Source: Riptortus pedestris (lineage: Eukaryota > Arthropoda > Insecta > Hemiptera > Alydidae). From it: 64,000 nucleotides of DNA. The notes under the pieces were generated by a model. It ran no database searches. It saw only the letters and a program-made list of their open reading frames with translations, and was not told the origin of the DNA. The stretch spans positions 11,662,001 through 11,726,000 of the forward strand of contig CM032230.1 of assembly GCA_019009955.1 (NCBI GenBank), read 5' to 3'. The translations under genes and the position numbers were made by a program. Below are positions 51,035 through 62,289 of this stretch, piece after piece; positions within the stretch are counted from its first letter, which is position 1; every line of letters starts with the position of its first letter.

Positions 51035-54000
51035 GTAATATTTCCTATTTTTTTTGTTTACAATGAGACTCTCTAAAACATTTTAGCAAAGCAGAGCCTC
51101 TGGTTCTGTATGTTGTCCAATGAGTAATTGTTTCAATTCTAAGTGAAAGGATAATTTCAAAATTACCTTTTTTTTCTCTTTTGCTAACTTAGATGGATAA
51201 TATTAAATGTTTATGTGTTACCTGTGATCTAGATATCTTTTTAAATAATTCTTATGCTTTAATATGTAGGTGCAATGATGCGGTTGTTAAATATATGACT
51301 TCTCTGCAAACAAACATGAGTCAGAACAGTATATCAGAATGTATTACCTCATAGGTTCGGGTGCCTATGTGTACTGTGATGGGTTGGGTTGGAACATATA
51401 CAATATTGTTGTCTTAAATAGAAATAAAAAAAGAAAACTTTGGGAATGCTATTTTTATTGAAGATTATTGGTTTTAGCTTTCGCATATTTCTCTTCAGTG
51501 TCCAACAAGGTTTTTTTTATCTTTTGTCCTAATAAACCTTCGATTTTGAACTAACAAATTAAAAAAAGGGAAATTTGACCTTGTTTTAGTTTGAAATATT
51601 TCATTTTACACTTAAAAACTGGTAGAAAATCAGATGAAGATAGTGGGTTTTGGCAAAACTTCAATTTTCCTATTTCAGATCAAGTATTTTTCTTAACTGA
51701 ATGATTGAGTGTGTATGATTTTTCTATCCGACTCAAAGTAGTGGGAATATTTTTATTTCCCACTATATACTCATATTCATGGAACCTATTATTTTTCTCA
51801 GTTTCTCTATTTATTTTGAATTATTCTACATGGTTATTTATTTGGTTATGTTTGAAATATAATTTTTCATGTGGAAGTTAAGCTTGAATACTGAGTGTGG
51901 AAGCAAACCCAATGAAATTGGGTACCTAAAATTTCCTGATAGATTAAGTTCTTACTTTTCTTGTGGTTTATTTGTCCAAACCTGTGTATAAATAATTATT
52001 TTTTAGTTTTACATTGAAGACAACAGTCGTAATGGAACATATGTCAATGGATATAAGCTTGAAGAAGATGAAAAACATGAACTAGAAGCTGGAGATGTTG
52101 TTCAACTTGGCCTAGAGACATTTTCATCTCCAAGTATGTTTTAACTTGTAATATATTTAATATAGTTTTTTTAATATAAGATTATTAAGTTTTTCTTTTT
52201 GGTTTTTTAAAATTTGTTAGGTAGTGTTTCCATTCCTACGTTTTTTGTAAAGCTCTTCAAGTTAAATGAAGATGATTTCAAATGTTTGTGAGTATTATTA
52301 ATTGGTTTTCGATGTTTATCACTTTTCTTTATTTTAATTTTTGTATTATTTTGTTACAGTAATTTACTCCAAAGGTTATACAATTGCCCTATACAGTTTT
52401 ACCGTAGTCCTCCTGCTTTTGAATTTTCCCTCGAATTGCTTCATTCTTGTGTTAGAGAAAGATTTCAAGGTATTGATTTGTCTAATGTATCACTAAATTA
52501 ATTTTTATAAAACCTTCCAGTATTTTATTTATATCCATTTTTTGTTTTTTATTTTAGTTTTGCAATTCTTGGATGGCATGGAAAATATTAATTTGAATCT
52601 TAAAGAGAAGGCCCTGTCCTTTTTGGAATTTTTAAGAACGAAGTCCTTTTCCTATGTATTGAAATTGGTAATCCTTTTCGATATTCTTGTAATGGTGTCA
52701 CTAACTTTAATTTTGATTTTGAAATAAATGGAACTTTCAATTGGGAAAGAAAGTTCGAGTTTTTGACAACAATGAAGTGATGCAGCAAACTATCACTGCT
52801 AATGAAAAATTCAGCCACATGTTTTAAAGTGATTAACCTTTTTTAGCAAATGTCCATAGATCCTACCAAGTAGATGACGAAAATGAGGTCCGTTCAACAC
52901 TGTATATATATATATATATATATATATCTATATATTTGTCTGTTACCGCTCTAGCGGTCGCAATTTTTGTTTGATCCTTACCAAACTTCATATTTAAGCG
53001 TTTTATGTAAAAAGAAAGATCAAGTTCGTTAACGGCTGAAATCGGACCAGTGGGAGGGGGGGTTTAGAGGGGAGGGTTTTCGAAAATTCGAAATATTTCC
53101 GTTACTATACGTCGGATCAAAAGATTGTATAGAACCAATCTTATTGCAAATTAAATTTACTATAAATATTGTTCTATACATTAATTCTCTATCTTGAATA
53201 TTAACCGAGATATTTGCATTTGTATTCTGCGTGTGGTCACCAATAGGCTATGTTCGGAGTTTCCGACGAGAGCTCTGGCGGCCGTTTCTATAACTATCGT
53301 CCCTCGTGAATAGGTTTAGAGGTTAGTTTAACTGTTTTTTGGGCTAGAAACTACTGGGTTATTACGCCCTAAATAATGTTTTTTAGGTTTAGAGGTTTCT
53401 TACTACTACAGTTGTTATTAGGCAGATTTCTCTATTGTAAAACTACACGAGGGAAATCTGCTTAGTTTACGCAGCCCCTGCGTGACGGACTTTTTTAAAT
53501 TGTTTATGACTGAGTGTATTTTATATGCAAAGTGATTTAGAGAGTGTAACCACTTTAAACATAACTCTTGTTAGCAAAAATATTTCCATATATAGGGTGG
53601 TTCCATAAGTTTGTTTAGTTTTTGGAGAATGAAAAGAAACAATTTTTTTTTTAAACAAAGAATCACTTTTATTCAATAATATATTCACCATTTTTATTAA
53701 TAACTTCTTGCCATCTAACAACTTCATAATTTCACTCTTGTAAAATGCCTTGGGCTTAGAAGCGAAAAACTCACTGAGATACACTTTTACATCTCTCTTA
53801 TCAGCAAACGATTTACTGTTGAGGCTGTTTTGGAGGGGCGAGAACAGACGGTAGTCCTATAGAGCAAGTTCCAGAGAAGGCGGTGGCTGGGCCCAGCCAA
53901 GTTCCCTTAATGTTTGCTGTGTGATTTTAGCACAGTAGGTCTAGCATTGGCATGGTGAAAAACATTACTTAACTTGTGATTGACCAGTTCTGGGAGTTTC

Positions 54001-57000
54001 TGTTGCAATGCTTGGTCAAATTTCATTAGGTACGTGTAGTAGAACTTTGAATCTATCTTTTTGCTTGAGAAAATAGCCCATAAGACAGCACACCATGATA
54101 ATCCCACTTTATGGAAAATCTTTTTCCGATGTAAAAGCTTTTCTTCTTCTTCGGGTGGTATTCAGCAGCTCACCAGCAGTTGTTCGCTATATCCTTTGCA
54201 CTACATTTTCATAAATAATCCACTTTTCATCGCACATCACTAATTGTTTGAGGAACGGGTCTCTTTCATGCCGGTTCTGGAAAGAGTTACAGATTGATAT
54301 GCCGTTTGCCTCAGTCAGTTCGTGTGGCGCCCAAAAATCGAGGTGAGGCACTTTGCAACGCTGCTTTAAATGCCTATGAACAGTCCCTAAATCTATTCCT
54401 ATTATTTCCGCAATTTCTTGTACCTCCAGTGACAAATTTTGATCGATTAATGCCTTGATATCACTCGAATCAACCTCTGTTGGTCGACTGCTGCTGGGTG
54501 AAACATCCAAACTCTTATCATTGTAACAAAACTTGGCAAATCAATTCTGTGCAGCACGTTCTGTTATGGCTTTGTCTCCATATACACCACATATCTTAAG
54601 GTGGCAGCTCGCTTGTCTTTTTTGAAATAAAAATGCAAAGTATGTCGTAACTGCACTTTGTTGTCTGATATGTTCACTACGTCGTAGTACAAACAAAAAT
54701 AATTCCCATAAAACCAAACATAGTATTGATTTGAAGAGTGACTTTCACCTTTCCGATATAAGTACCATTAAGATCAGATTAGTTAAGGAGAACAGGAGAT
54801 ATTTGAAATCAATTTGCATTATTGACAATAACCGAACGAACTTATGAAACCACCCTATACCTTGACATGTTCCTAAAAAATTATATATATATATGTCCAT
54901 TATGGCTCTAGTTGTCGCAATTTTTTTTTTATTGTTATAGTAAATAGTTTTCAATAAAATTAATATGTTATATTCAAATATATTTCATTAATGGTTTTTT
55001 TCTGGTTAGAATTCAGGTTGGCTGGCCTGTTCGTTTACAATTCAGACGCTTTCCATTGTAGAGTTATTAACTTATAACTGAAATATTTCTCATTGCCGTT
55101 TGTATTTATTCACTTAATATTCGCAGTGGTGTTACCAGTATATATATTTATCTATTGTAAACCATTGTGTGGGAAATCTGCTTAGTTTACGCAGCCTCTG
55201 CGTGACGGACTTTTGTTCATCATCTGAGTGTGATTGATGAACATTTTTCAAAAATTGCACCATGAGTAATCCTCAAAAGCTTATTTCCCTTGGGGGAAAT
55301 CTCCTAGAACTTTCGTCCTTTACATTGAGTCAGCCAAATTGGATATAGTTTTGGCCTAGTCCAATCATCCTCAGTCCTCTTAGACAAATCATTATAGCCA
55401 GCATATACCATATTTTTCCATAATGTGTGGAATGATAAGGATTTCAAAGACATACAACTCAGAATGATACATTATCTTTATTACTTTAAAACTTAAGTTT
55501 TTATTAACCGAAAATTATTGTATTCAGATTGAAAGTAAGTACTTTTTCCAATGTAGTCATTTGGGAAAGATTAATGCTATGTTTCTATCTGTTCTTTCAG
55601 CCATTATTCAAGTCTCCAGTTCTTTAAATACATTTAACATTTTCTGCAGGTAACAGGAACATCTGGTTCTTACGAAGAGGAATATACTTTACAAAAGCTT
55701 GACCATGTCTCACACTTTATTATATGTGTTTCTTGTTGCCAAAACTATGTCCTTAAGAAATGGTTCTTAGAACAGGAGACAAAATTGTTACAAATGAGAT
55801 GGCACTTTCTCACCGTTGATGAAAAGAGAAAAGTTATCGCTAGAAATTTTCCTCATTTCCCGAAGGTAAGTTGCATTTAAAACTCTATACTTGTAATTAC
55901 ATTTTTAAAAGTTATTGTCAAACCATATGAATTAGGGACTCAGTTAGGTGAGGACTGAGCTCCTGGCAATAAGGCACAATAGGATCTAGATGGAATTAGC
56001 AGTTTATAGAAAGTGGGTCTACTTTGTAGAACCATATGTAGACCTTTTGTTACATAAATAGCAAAATTTATATAATCATTAATCAAGATACAAGAATTTA
56101 ACCAAACAACCACCAAACCCCAACCACAAACATAAATATTTCGATGAAAGTATATCATTAAATGAAACTCTTTATTAACACACCAGCCGAATGTCTTAAA
56201 TTGTTTAAAAAGTATTATTTCTTTTAAAATTAATTTAAAGAACATCATGCCTGAGGGATGTATTTATATACAGGATGAATACTCTCAAAAATGTTCAATT
56301 ATTTAATAAAACTACAAAATATTTGTTATAATAATCGGTCAAATAATAATTTATGATCAGGTACATTGTCTCTTTATACAGGAAAACGAAAATGAACGAT
56401 TGACCACCTAGGCGCAAATAATTCATGAGTTCGGTGCCTATTTACAATAAATAAATAAAACCTTTAATGTGGGACAAATTTCTTAATTCTTCATAAAGCA
56501 TATAATCCTTATATAAATTTAAGACTAATAACAAAGCATTTTAATTAAAAAATGTCTGTTATATATTTAAAGTGGCATTATGATTGTTGATGAAATTAAT
56601 TTATTATATATAATTATTAAATTGATAGATTTTATAAAATGGGTTAATGGAATTTGAACTAATTTTAATACAAATGTATTATACGATTATAAATACTTTT
56701 CAATAATTTGTAAAGAAATTAATTAAGATAATATTAGTAATTTTATTTTACAGAAAACAAAAATGTTTGATGTATTATGTGATCATTTACATTAGTGGCA
56801 TTTCTCATATATGTAAATTTGAATTGAATTTGGCTGCTATAAGATCTGCAGCTGAACTATCTCTATAACCCTTCCCATTGTTCTCATGGCATTCAAGCCC
56901 ACTTTATTCATCCTGCAGCCCTATTACCCAAACCATACTTTTTTACTTCCTTGAATGAGTTAAATTAAGTATTGTAATCGCAAAAATTTTGGAATTTCAG

Positions 57001-58217
57001 ATTTCAACTGAATTAGCCATTTTGATCCTCCCTGAACCTAGTTTCGGCATGACATCTACATCTACATACTTATTATCTTACATAACATAAACCACTAAGT
57101 TAAATTTCATATTTAGTTGTACCGCCTACTTTTGAATTACCCTTTTAGATTAAAATTGACTAGTGTAAGGGGAGGGGTGGTAGGTTAGAGATGGAAAAAA
57201 TAAAAAGTTGAAAATTTCACTCTATCTATAAGGGGCACAAAAAATACTTTTTCCAAAAAATCCACACATTGTTCCTGTAGAAATGTATAAAACAAAAGTT
57301 AATCTAAATAACAAAGTAAACAACTTTTGTTATGTGCATGTTTGTCGAAAAACAAATAGACAATGAAATATCACGAATTTTTATTTCAAGCCTCCCTTAT
57401 GACCCCCACTCCCGTTCTAACCTACAAATTTTAATATAGCTTATAATCATGGAAGAATTAATGTTAATTTACATACCGAGTTTTGTTAAATTCGATTCAA
57501 CCCTCAGTGCCTAATAAAATAGTTGGCTCCCGCTTTAGTTTTTTGTGTATATCTCGTTTATACATTGTTATATGGCACAAGTGAATATAACAAAAGTTAC
57601 TCTAAATAACAGAATAAACAATTTTTGTCATGAGCATATTTGCAGGAAAACGAAATATCGCTATTTTTAATTTCAGGCCTCCCTTATAACCCCCACTCTT
57701 GCCCGTCCCTAGAAATGTTGGTATGGCTTGTTATAATGAAAGTGTTTGTACTAATACACATACCGAGTTTTATTTATTTCGGTTGGGTCTTTTGTCCCAA
57801 ATAAAATTATTCACTTCCACTATAGGTTTTAGCGTATATCTCGTTTATAATTCCGTATACGACGAAAGTGTATATAACAAAAGTTACTCTAAATAATAAA
57901 AGAAATAACTTTTGTTATGTTCATATTTGCCGCAAAACCAATAGGAAACGAAATATTGCTATTTTTAATTTCAGGCCTCCTTTATAACCCCAACTCCTGT
58001 TCGTTTCTGAGAATATTAGTATAGCTTAAAGTCTTAGTTGGGCTAGTAGTAATATACATACCAAGTTTCATAAAATTTGGCTCAGCCATTTTTGCGTGAA
58101 AAGGTAACAAACAAACACACGAAAGAAACAAAATGCAGTTATGGTGTCTATGACATGTGAAACGAAAAGTTATCGTGAAATTTCGCGGAAAAAAATCAAT
58201 GTACAGACAGAGGTTAC

Positions 58218-58287
<70 letters not shown>

Positions 58288-59123
58288 TTATTTTTTATTT
58301 ATTTCCTTCCTGAAGTAACCCTACAGGAAGGGAGTTTATTAGCCACACGTCCCGTACAATAATTAGTACATAACGTGTGCATGATACATAACATTTTTTT
58401 TTTAACTATGAATAACATAAAATATTTGTACACTAAAATTATTTACGACAAAGATAAAGAAAAAAAAAACGAATTTTTTGATTCAATGCTGAATAATTAA
58501 GTAATTTAACTGTATTTCAATTTTAAATAATTCAGGAAGTCATACATTTCTTCAGCGAATTGTTTTAAAATAATAGTTTTTCCTCAATAGGCCAATTTTC
58601 TTGTCGGCATTTTAATTGGGTTTTAAAGTCTTCTCTTTGGTCTGTTAGTAGTCTGCAGTCATAGAGCATGTGTCTGTGTTTGTTCAATAGTAAAGTCGCA
58701 GTAACAGTTTGGTTGATCTGTCAGGCCAAAACGATTAAAATAAGAATTTGTTGTTCCGTGTCCAGTTAATAAATTGTGTCAAGTAAAAGTCTGTTGATAT
58801 TAATTTTTGTCCTAAGTACTCTGTCTGGAATAAATGTCTTTAAATGTTGTCCTTTCATATTCGTATACCATTTCTGTTGCCATGTGTTAATTGTGTCAGT
58901 AAGTTACTGTTTTTAATTGTGATTTTGTTGTTTTGTTGTAGCATTCTGGAATTTTGGTATCTTTTGACGCTGATTTTGCAAATAAATCAGCGAGATTGTT
59001 TCCCAAAATTCCCGAATGCCCTTTGATCCAGCAAAAGTATGTGTATATTATTTTGTTTAAGTCTTGTAAGTAACTGTCTGATTTTTTCTGTCAAAGGGTC
59101 ATGAATTGTATAATTTTGAAGTG

Positions 59124-59186
<63 letters not shown>

Positions 59187-62100
59187 TGGAGCGTCGATAA
59201 ACCGGACTAATTAATGTCAGACCACATCCGTATTTTCGAAATATCCGGATTTTTGAACATCGATATAAAAACATCGTTTTAAGAACAATTTCATACTACA
59301 TATGGTGAAAGAAGCATAAAATCGTTAAATATATTTATGCATATAGTTTATTAATTAATAAGTAACTAAAAATATGTACATATGTACTTCATATTGAAAT
59401 AAACGTTAGAAGTTAAAATTTATCTAAAAAATAGTTGTACAGTTGTACAAACAGATATGTCAAAAAAAATATCTAACTACATATACATATACATATATGT
59501 ATATGTATACACAAATAAACAAAAACTCACATGAATGGTTGGGGGTTTATTTCAGTGGAAAACAGACAGGAAATAACATTATAAGGAAGCAGGCCGGCTT
59601 AGCGGTTTTGGTTTTCTCGGAACTGTGTCTAACGAACTTACATTACTGAAAAATTTGGTTCTAGGAATTACATGCAGTCTCCTTCCTGATATTTTTCTAG
59701 ACGATAATTCAATTCTTTCCCCGGGCTTCAGAAACTTCAGTTTGGCTTGTCTCGTGTGCATTGCGTATCGCTAATAGGCGCAAACCATATTTTTTTTTCT
59801 TTTTTTTTTTTTTTTTATCTCTGGAATAAGTCCGGATTTTTGACGTTCGGATTATTGACGTCCGGATTATCGACGCTCTACTGTATATATATAGCCTTGG
59901 CCAAAAGTATTAGGCACCCACATATTTTACTAAAACAAAGTAAACGGGGATACAAATAACTCAATACTTTCATAATATTTGTTTATTAAAATAGAAAGAC
60001 ATTAAATTAATATCTTGTCATCAAGCCATTTGCTTTTATGACCTCATGTATTCGTTTAGGCATAGAATTGACAAGTCGTAAACAATCCTCTTTATTTATT
60101 TTTTCCCACTCTTCTTTTAAAACTCTATATCAGTCTTGTTTTTTTTGTGGGGTTACGTTTTCCAACAGCAACTTTTAATTTTGCCCACAAATGCTCAATC
60201 GGATTGAGGTCTGGAGACTGTGGGGGCCAGTAAAAAACCTTGATATTGTTTTTTTCAAACCATTCTTTGCTTTTACGCGAAACATGGAATGTTGAAAAAC
60301 AATGCTTGCTCTTTCATTAGGAAGAAATGTTTTTTTCAAATGAAGGCTTCAAAGTTTGATTTAGCATTGATATATAGGTATCGCTATTCATTTTCCCTTC
60401 ACATAAAAACATTTCTCCAACACCCGAAGCCCCCATACAGCCCCAAACCATTATATTTCCCCCACCATGTTTTACAGTAGGGACGACACAATCTGGGAGA
60501 TAGGCTTCGCCTTTCCTCCTTCTTACGTAAACGGCACCAGGAGTTCCAAAAATCTGCACAAAATTTCGGTATTTTAATGAATTTTTAAAAATAACTGTTC
60601 ATGTATATTAAATTTATTTTAGGGAATTTTCACAAATTTAAATATCAATATACTATAATTTAATTACCTCAATGTTGCTTTCATCAGACGAAACCACCTT
60701 TGCTCAATCTTGAGCACTCCAGTCTTGATGAAATCTTGCCCAGTTAAGCCTCTTCTTGCGATTGGTTTCACTAAGCCAAGGTTTCTTCCTAGCCTTACAG
60801 CCTTTCAGACCCTTTTCTCCCAGTCTTCTTCTTATGGTCCGAGCCGAAATATCTACAGAACACAAGGTTTTCATCTCTTCAGCCAGCTGTTTCGACACTT
60901 TCTTGCGATTCTGAAGAGAAGTTCTCTCCAAAAATCTTTCCTCACGTGCTCCTGTTATTTTCTTTCTTCCAGTTCTAGGTAGCGAGGAAAATGTGTTAAA
61001 TATCCGGTGTCGATTAAGCGTATATTGAACAGCACAACGAGAGCACTTCTTAGTTTTAGCTATCTCGGTTTGAGTATACCCTTCCTCCAACATAAAAACT
61101 ATTTTTGCCCGTTCAATCTGACTCAATTCTTTTACTTTCACCATTTTTAATTTTAAAAAATGAGAAAATGTATATTTTTTATGGTAAAGACTTTTAATTG
61201 AAAGAAAAATATTCACTGATCCCATAAAGAGAGCTAACGCTGTACTAAGAACTTTTGTTTACATTCCATTATCTTCTCTTAGAGTATTAAATTAGGAGGC
61301 AGGGCATTAATATAATCCTTTTAAGAAATCCGTTTTTATCAAATCAACAAGTTTTGTGAATGTAGAATTCTTTATTAAAATGATATAGACAATTTGGATG
61401 GTGCCTAATACTTTTGGCCAAGGCTGTATATATGTCTGTTACTACCCTACTACTCGTAATATTTGTTTGTTTATTACTAAACTCCAAATTTAAGCGTTTT
61501 GTTGTAAAACAATAGGTGAAGTTCATTAACAGGTGAAATTGGACTGGGAGGAAAAAGAACTCAAACATTTTAAATATTTCTGTTATTATAAATTGAATAA
61601 AAAAATGTTATATAATCAATCTTGTTGGATGTATAATATTCTACAATTGCTGTCCCATATAGTGTACTCTTATTTATATATTAACTAAGTTATTTGTATT
61701 TTTTACTTTTCAGTCACTAGTTAACCTTCATTTCTGTTCATATGTTTTTTTTTCTTAAAGAAATTATGTGACTATCCGTCATAAATTTCAAGTCCTTCTT
61801 TCATAGGTTTCTTATTATGGGAGAAATAGAGAATAGAATAAGGAAGTGATGGTGTTATCAGTGTGCTATTGCACCACGTTAATTATCTGCATAGTTTATG
61901 CAGTACTTGGGTCACTGACTCTTTTCAATATTAAGTTGATGTCATACTCAGTTTTTTAAGAGTAAGTTGATTTTTTTTTCTTTACTTTTTGAAATAAAAA
62001 TAGTTATGCATTTGTTTCAGGTAAATGAAGAATGTACAAATGTAGAATATTTGGTTCCAAATTTAGAGTATTTCAAAATTCCTTTCTCAGAGGTTTCAGA

Positions 62101-62215
62101 GCTAATCAAACTCCGAAGTGTGTATATCCGTGATGGCTTCTGCTTTGTCCCATTGAAGGATGTAGTAACTGCTGTAATAACGAATGTAAAAAAGACTGTT
62201 AAAAGAAACTTAAAT
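50885..62215 (+). CDS. FHA domain fused to DNA primase large subunit (PRIM2-like), seven exons, partial
   Basis: Exons 50885-51034, 52007-52133, 52221-52287, 52360-52469, 52558-52667, 55650-55865 and 62021-62215 join in phase to exactly 325 codons without a stop. The six introns all begin GT and end AG; three are only 72-88 bp. Residues 1 to about 115 form an FHA domain with the conserved LGR, S-x-x-H (VSYHHA) and NGT ([10 protein letters not shown]) residues used for phosphothreonine binding. From about residue 116 the sequence follows PRIM2: [52 protein letters not shown], and [20 protein letters not shown] followed by [16 protein letters not shown]2 pairs with the catalytic primase subunit in the Pol alpha-primase complex. 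The start exon and the iron-sulphur C-terminal domain are not in view. The fusion is inferred from exon joins; transcript proof is lacking. Confidence 0.72.
52007..52133 (+). CDS. FHA-primase exon B: FHA C-terminal half
   Basis: Acceptor attttttag; donor gtatgt. 127 nt, phase 0 in, phase 1 out. It encodes [20 protein letters not shown] followed by [26 protein letters not shown] is the third FHA core motif, and GDVVQLG is the typical late strand. Confidence 0.85.
52221..52287 (+). CDS. FHA-primase exon C: junction exon
   Basis: Acceptor tttgttag; donor gtgagt. 67 nt, phase 1 in, phase 2 out. It encodes [20 protein letters not shown] and then C. Reading through the donor would meet TGA at once, so either this exon is spliced to exon D or an FHA-only protein would end here. 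Confidence 0.75.
52360..52469 (+). CDS. FHA-primase exon D: start of PRIM2-like region
   Basis: Acceptor tttgttacag; donor gtattg. 110 nt, phase 2 in, phase 1 out. It encodes [20 protein letters not shown] followed by [16 protein letters not shown]. The QFY-x2-PP motif and following helix match the first block of PRIM2. No ATG in this frame, so it cannot be a start exon by itself. Confidence 0.78.
52558..52667 (+). CDS. FHA-primase exon E
   Basis: Acceptor tattttag; donor gtaatc. 110 nt, phase 1 in, phase 0 out. It encodes [20 protein letters not shown] followed by [16 protein letters not shown], a helical stretch equivalent to the variable part of PRIM2 before the DH-x-SHF motif. Confidence 0.75.
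52841..53496 (-). repeat. Helentron-like element in FHA-primase intron
   Basis: It runs from tgtccatagatcctaccaag through a (TA)n core (52902-52935), ctgttaccgctctagcggtc and ggctgaaatcggaccagtgg to the head cgcagcccctgcgtgacgga. The terminal palindrome side is deleted. Very close to the family consensus. Confidence 0.75.
53521..54680 (-). pseudogene. mariner transposase pseudogene
   Basis: Minus frames show an N-terminal part (ITERAAQN, stop, [20 protein letters not shown]), the helix-turn-helix [20 protein letters not shown], the [11 protein letters not shown] clamp-like motif (family WVPHELT), and the first catalytic Asp in [13 protein letters not shown]. The second catalytic site reads FHHANARP where the family has an Asp before NARP. 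The third region is frameshifted around [12 protein letters not shown], and the C-terminus has [17 protein letters not shown]. At least two frameshifts and stops. Confidence 0.85.
53593..54857 (-). mobile_element. mariner-family DNA transposon, inactive
   Basis: Inverted ends: TAGGGTGGTTCCATAAGTTT on the left and TAGGGTGGTTTCATAAGTTC on the right (reverse-complemented). TA flanks each side (53591-53592; 54858-54859). 1265 bp, normal for mariner. Encodes a broken transposase on the minus strand. Confidence 0.88.
54886..55320. repeat. Helentron-like scraps
   Basis: A short (TA)n with gtccattatggctctagttg at 54886; a head at 55170-55215 (tgcttagtttacgcagcctc); a tail at 55225-55312 (cttatttcccttgggggaaa). 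Confidence 0.55.
55650..55865 (+). CDS. FHA-primase exon F: PRIM2 DHxSHF region
   Basis: Acceptor tttctgcag; donor gtaagt. 216 nt, phase 0 at both ends. It encodes [40 protein letters not shown] and [20 protein letters not shown]. The D-H-x-S-H-F block and K-x-W-F-x-x-Q-E are hallmark PRIM2 positions. The usual R-L-A-Y-C segment reads C-V-S-C-C, a notable divergence. Confidence 0.85.
55866..57250. other. Intron sequence, nothing recognised
   Basis: AT-rich part of the 6.2-kb intron between exons F and G. No exon or clear repeat. Confidence 0.5.
57258..58222 (-). mobile_element. Helitron, 3'-truncated, minus orientation
   Basis: It starts on the minus strand at 58222 (tggtaacctctgtctgtaca) and contains two to three internal units (aactcctgttcgtttctgag; actcttgcccgtccctagaa). 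It stops at about 57258 without the hairpin/CTAG terminus. Confidence 0.7.
58223..58282. repeat. (TA)n microsatellite at Helitron 5' end
   Basis: About 30 TA units. Confidence 0.92.
58300..59115 (-). pseudogene. LINE remnant with RNase H motifs
   Basis: The minus strand near 59035-58960 reads [20 protein letters not shown], equivalent to the final RNase H block of I/R1-like LINEs. The part to 58550 is frameshifted C-terminal sequence (for example cgacaagaaaattggcct). Confidence 0.65.
59127..59180. repeat. (TA)n microsatellite left of pogo-like MITE
   Basis: About 27 TA units. The next two DNA transposons lie to its right. Confidence 0.92.
59184..59883. mobile_element. pogo/Tigger-like MITE
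   Basis: Ends: CAGTGGAGCGTCGATAAACC (left) and CAGTAGAGCGTCGATAATCC (right, reverse-complemented). A TA follows the right end (59884-59885). The left side reads TATACA before CAGT, so the left duplication is blurred. The ends resemble pogo/Tigger (CAGT...TCGATAA...CCGGA). 700 bp, non-coding. Confidence 0.75.
59893..61426 (-). mobile_element. Second Tc1-like transposon, intron-containing
   Basis: Ends: AGCCTTGGCCAAAAGTATTA (left) and CAGCCTTGGCCAAAAGTATT (right, reverse-complemented), TA flanked. About 1.53 kb. Different family from the element at 4120-5745. It encodes one broken transposase on the minus strand. Confidence 0.9.
60007..61144 (-). pseudogene. Tc1-type DD34E transposase pseudogene with a 114-bp intron
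   Basis: Starts [20 protein letters not shown] at 61144. Helix-turn-helix [32 protein letters not shown] linker, second helix-turn-helix [38 protein letters not shown] then a TGA at about 60703. The first Asp is in SSDESNIE. A canonical intron (60667-60554, gtaatt ... tttgtgcag) joins NIE to [13 protein letters not shown] in frame. VMVWGC-like motif follows (NIMVWGCMG). Homopolymer-type frameshift near 60325; the second catalytic block is reduced to [12 protein letters not shown], lacking its Asp. [13 protein letters not shown] supplies the Glu. Ends GLMTRY at TAA 60009-60007. Confidence 0.87.
61430..61960 (-). repeat. Helentron-like element, 5' part
   Basis: It continues the microsatellite right of the Tc1 element: tgtctgttactaccctacta, aaatttaagcgttttgttgt, ggtgaaattggactgggagg, ending with a diverged head near 61880-61920 (atctgcatagtttatgcagt). 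Confidence 0.6.
62021..62215 (+). CDS. FHA-primase exon G: end of PRIM2 N-terminal domain
   Basis: Acceptor atttgtttcag; probable donor gttagt at 62216. 195 nt, phase 0 at both ends. It encodes [20 protein letters not shown] followed by [20 protein letters not shown]. The Y-K/x-IPF ... R-x-V-Y-I-x-x-G-x-x-x-VP-x-x-D signature is highly specific for PRIM2. If the donor is not used, the frame ends six codons later (NVSIIFDL). The C-terminal iron-sulphur domain would be right of base 64000. Confidence 0.82.
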
Positions 62216-62289
62216 GTTAGTATAATATTTGATCTATAATTTTCCAGTAGTATTTTATTTTTAAATGTATTGAAAAAAATCGTATCTAA

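Noticed and set aside
50885..52287. Interpretation as a separate SLMAP-like FHA gene ending at the TGA after exon C
   Set aside because: Exon C has a proper donor, the next acceptor is 72 bp away in matching phase, and exon D lacks a start codon. Kept as the main alternative to the fusion.
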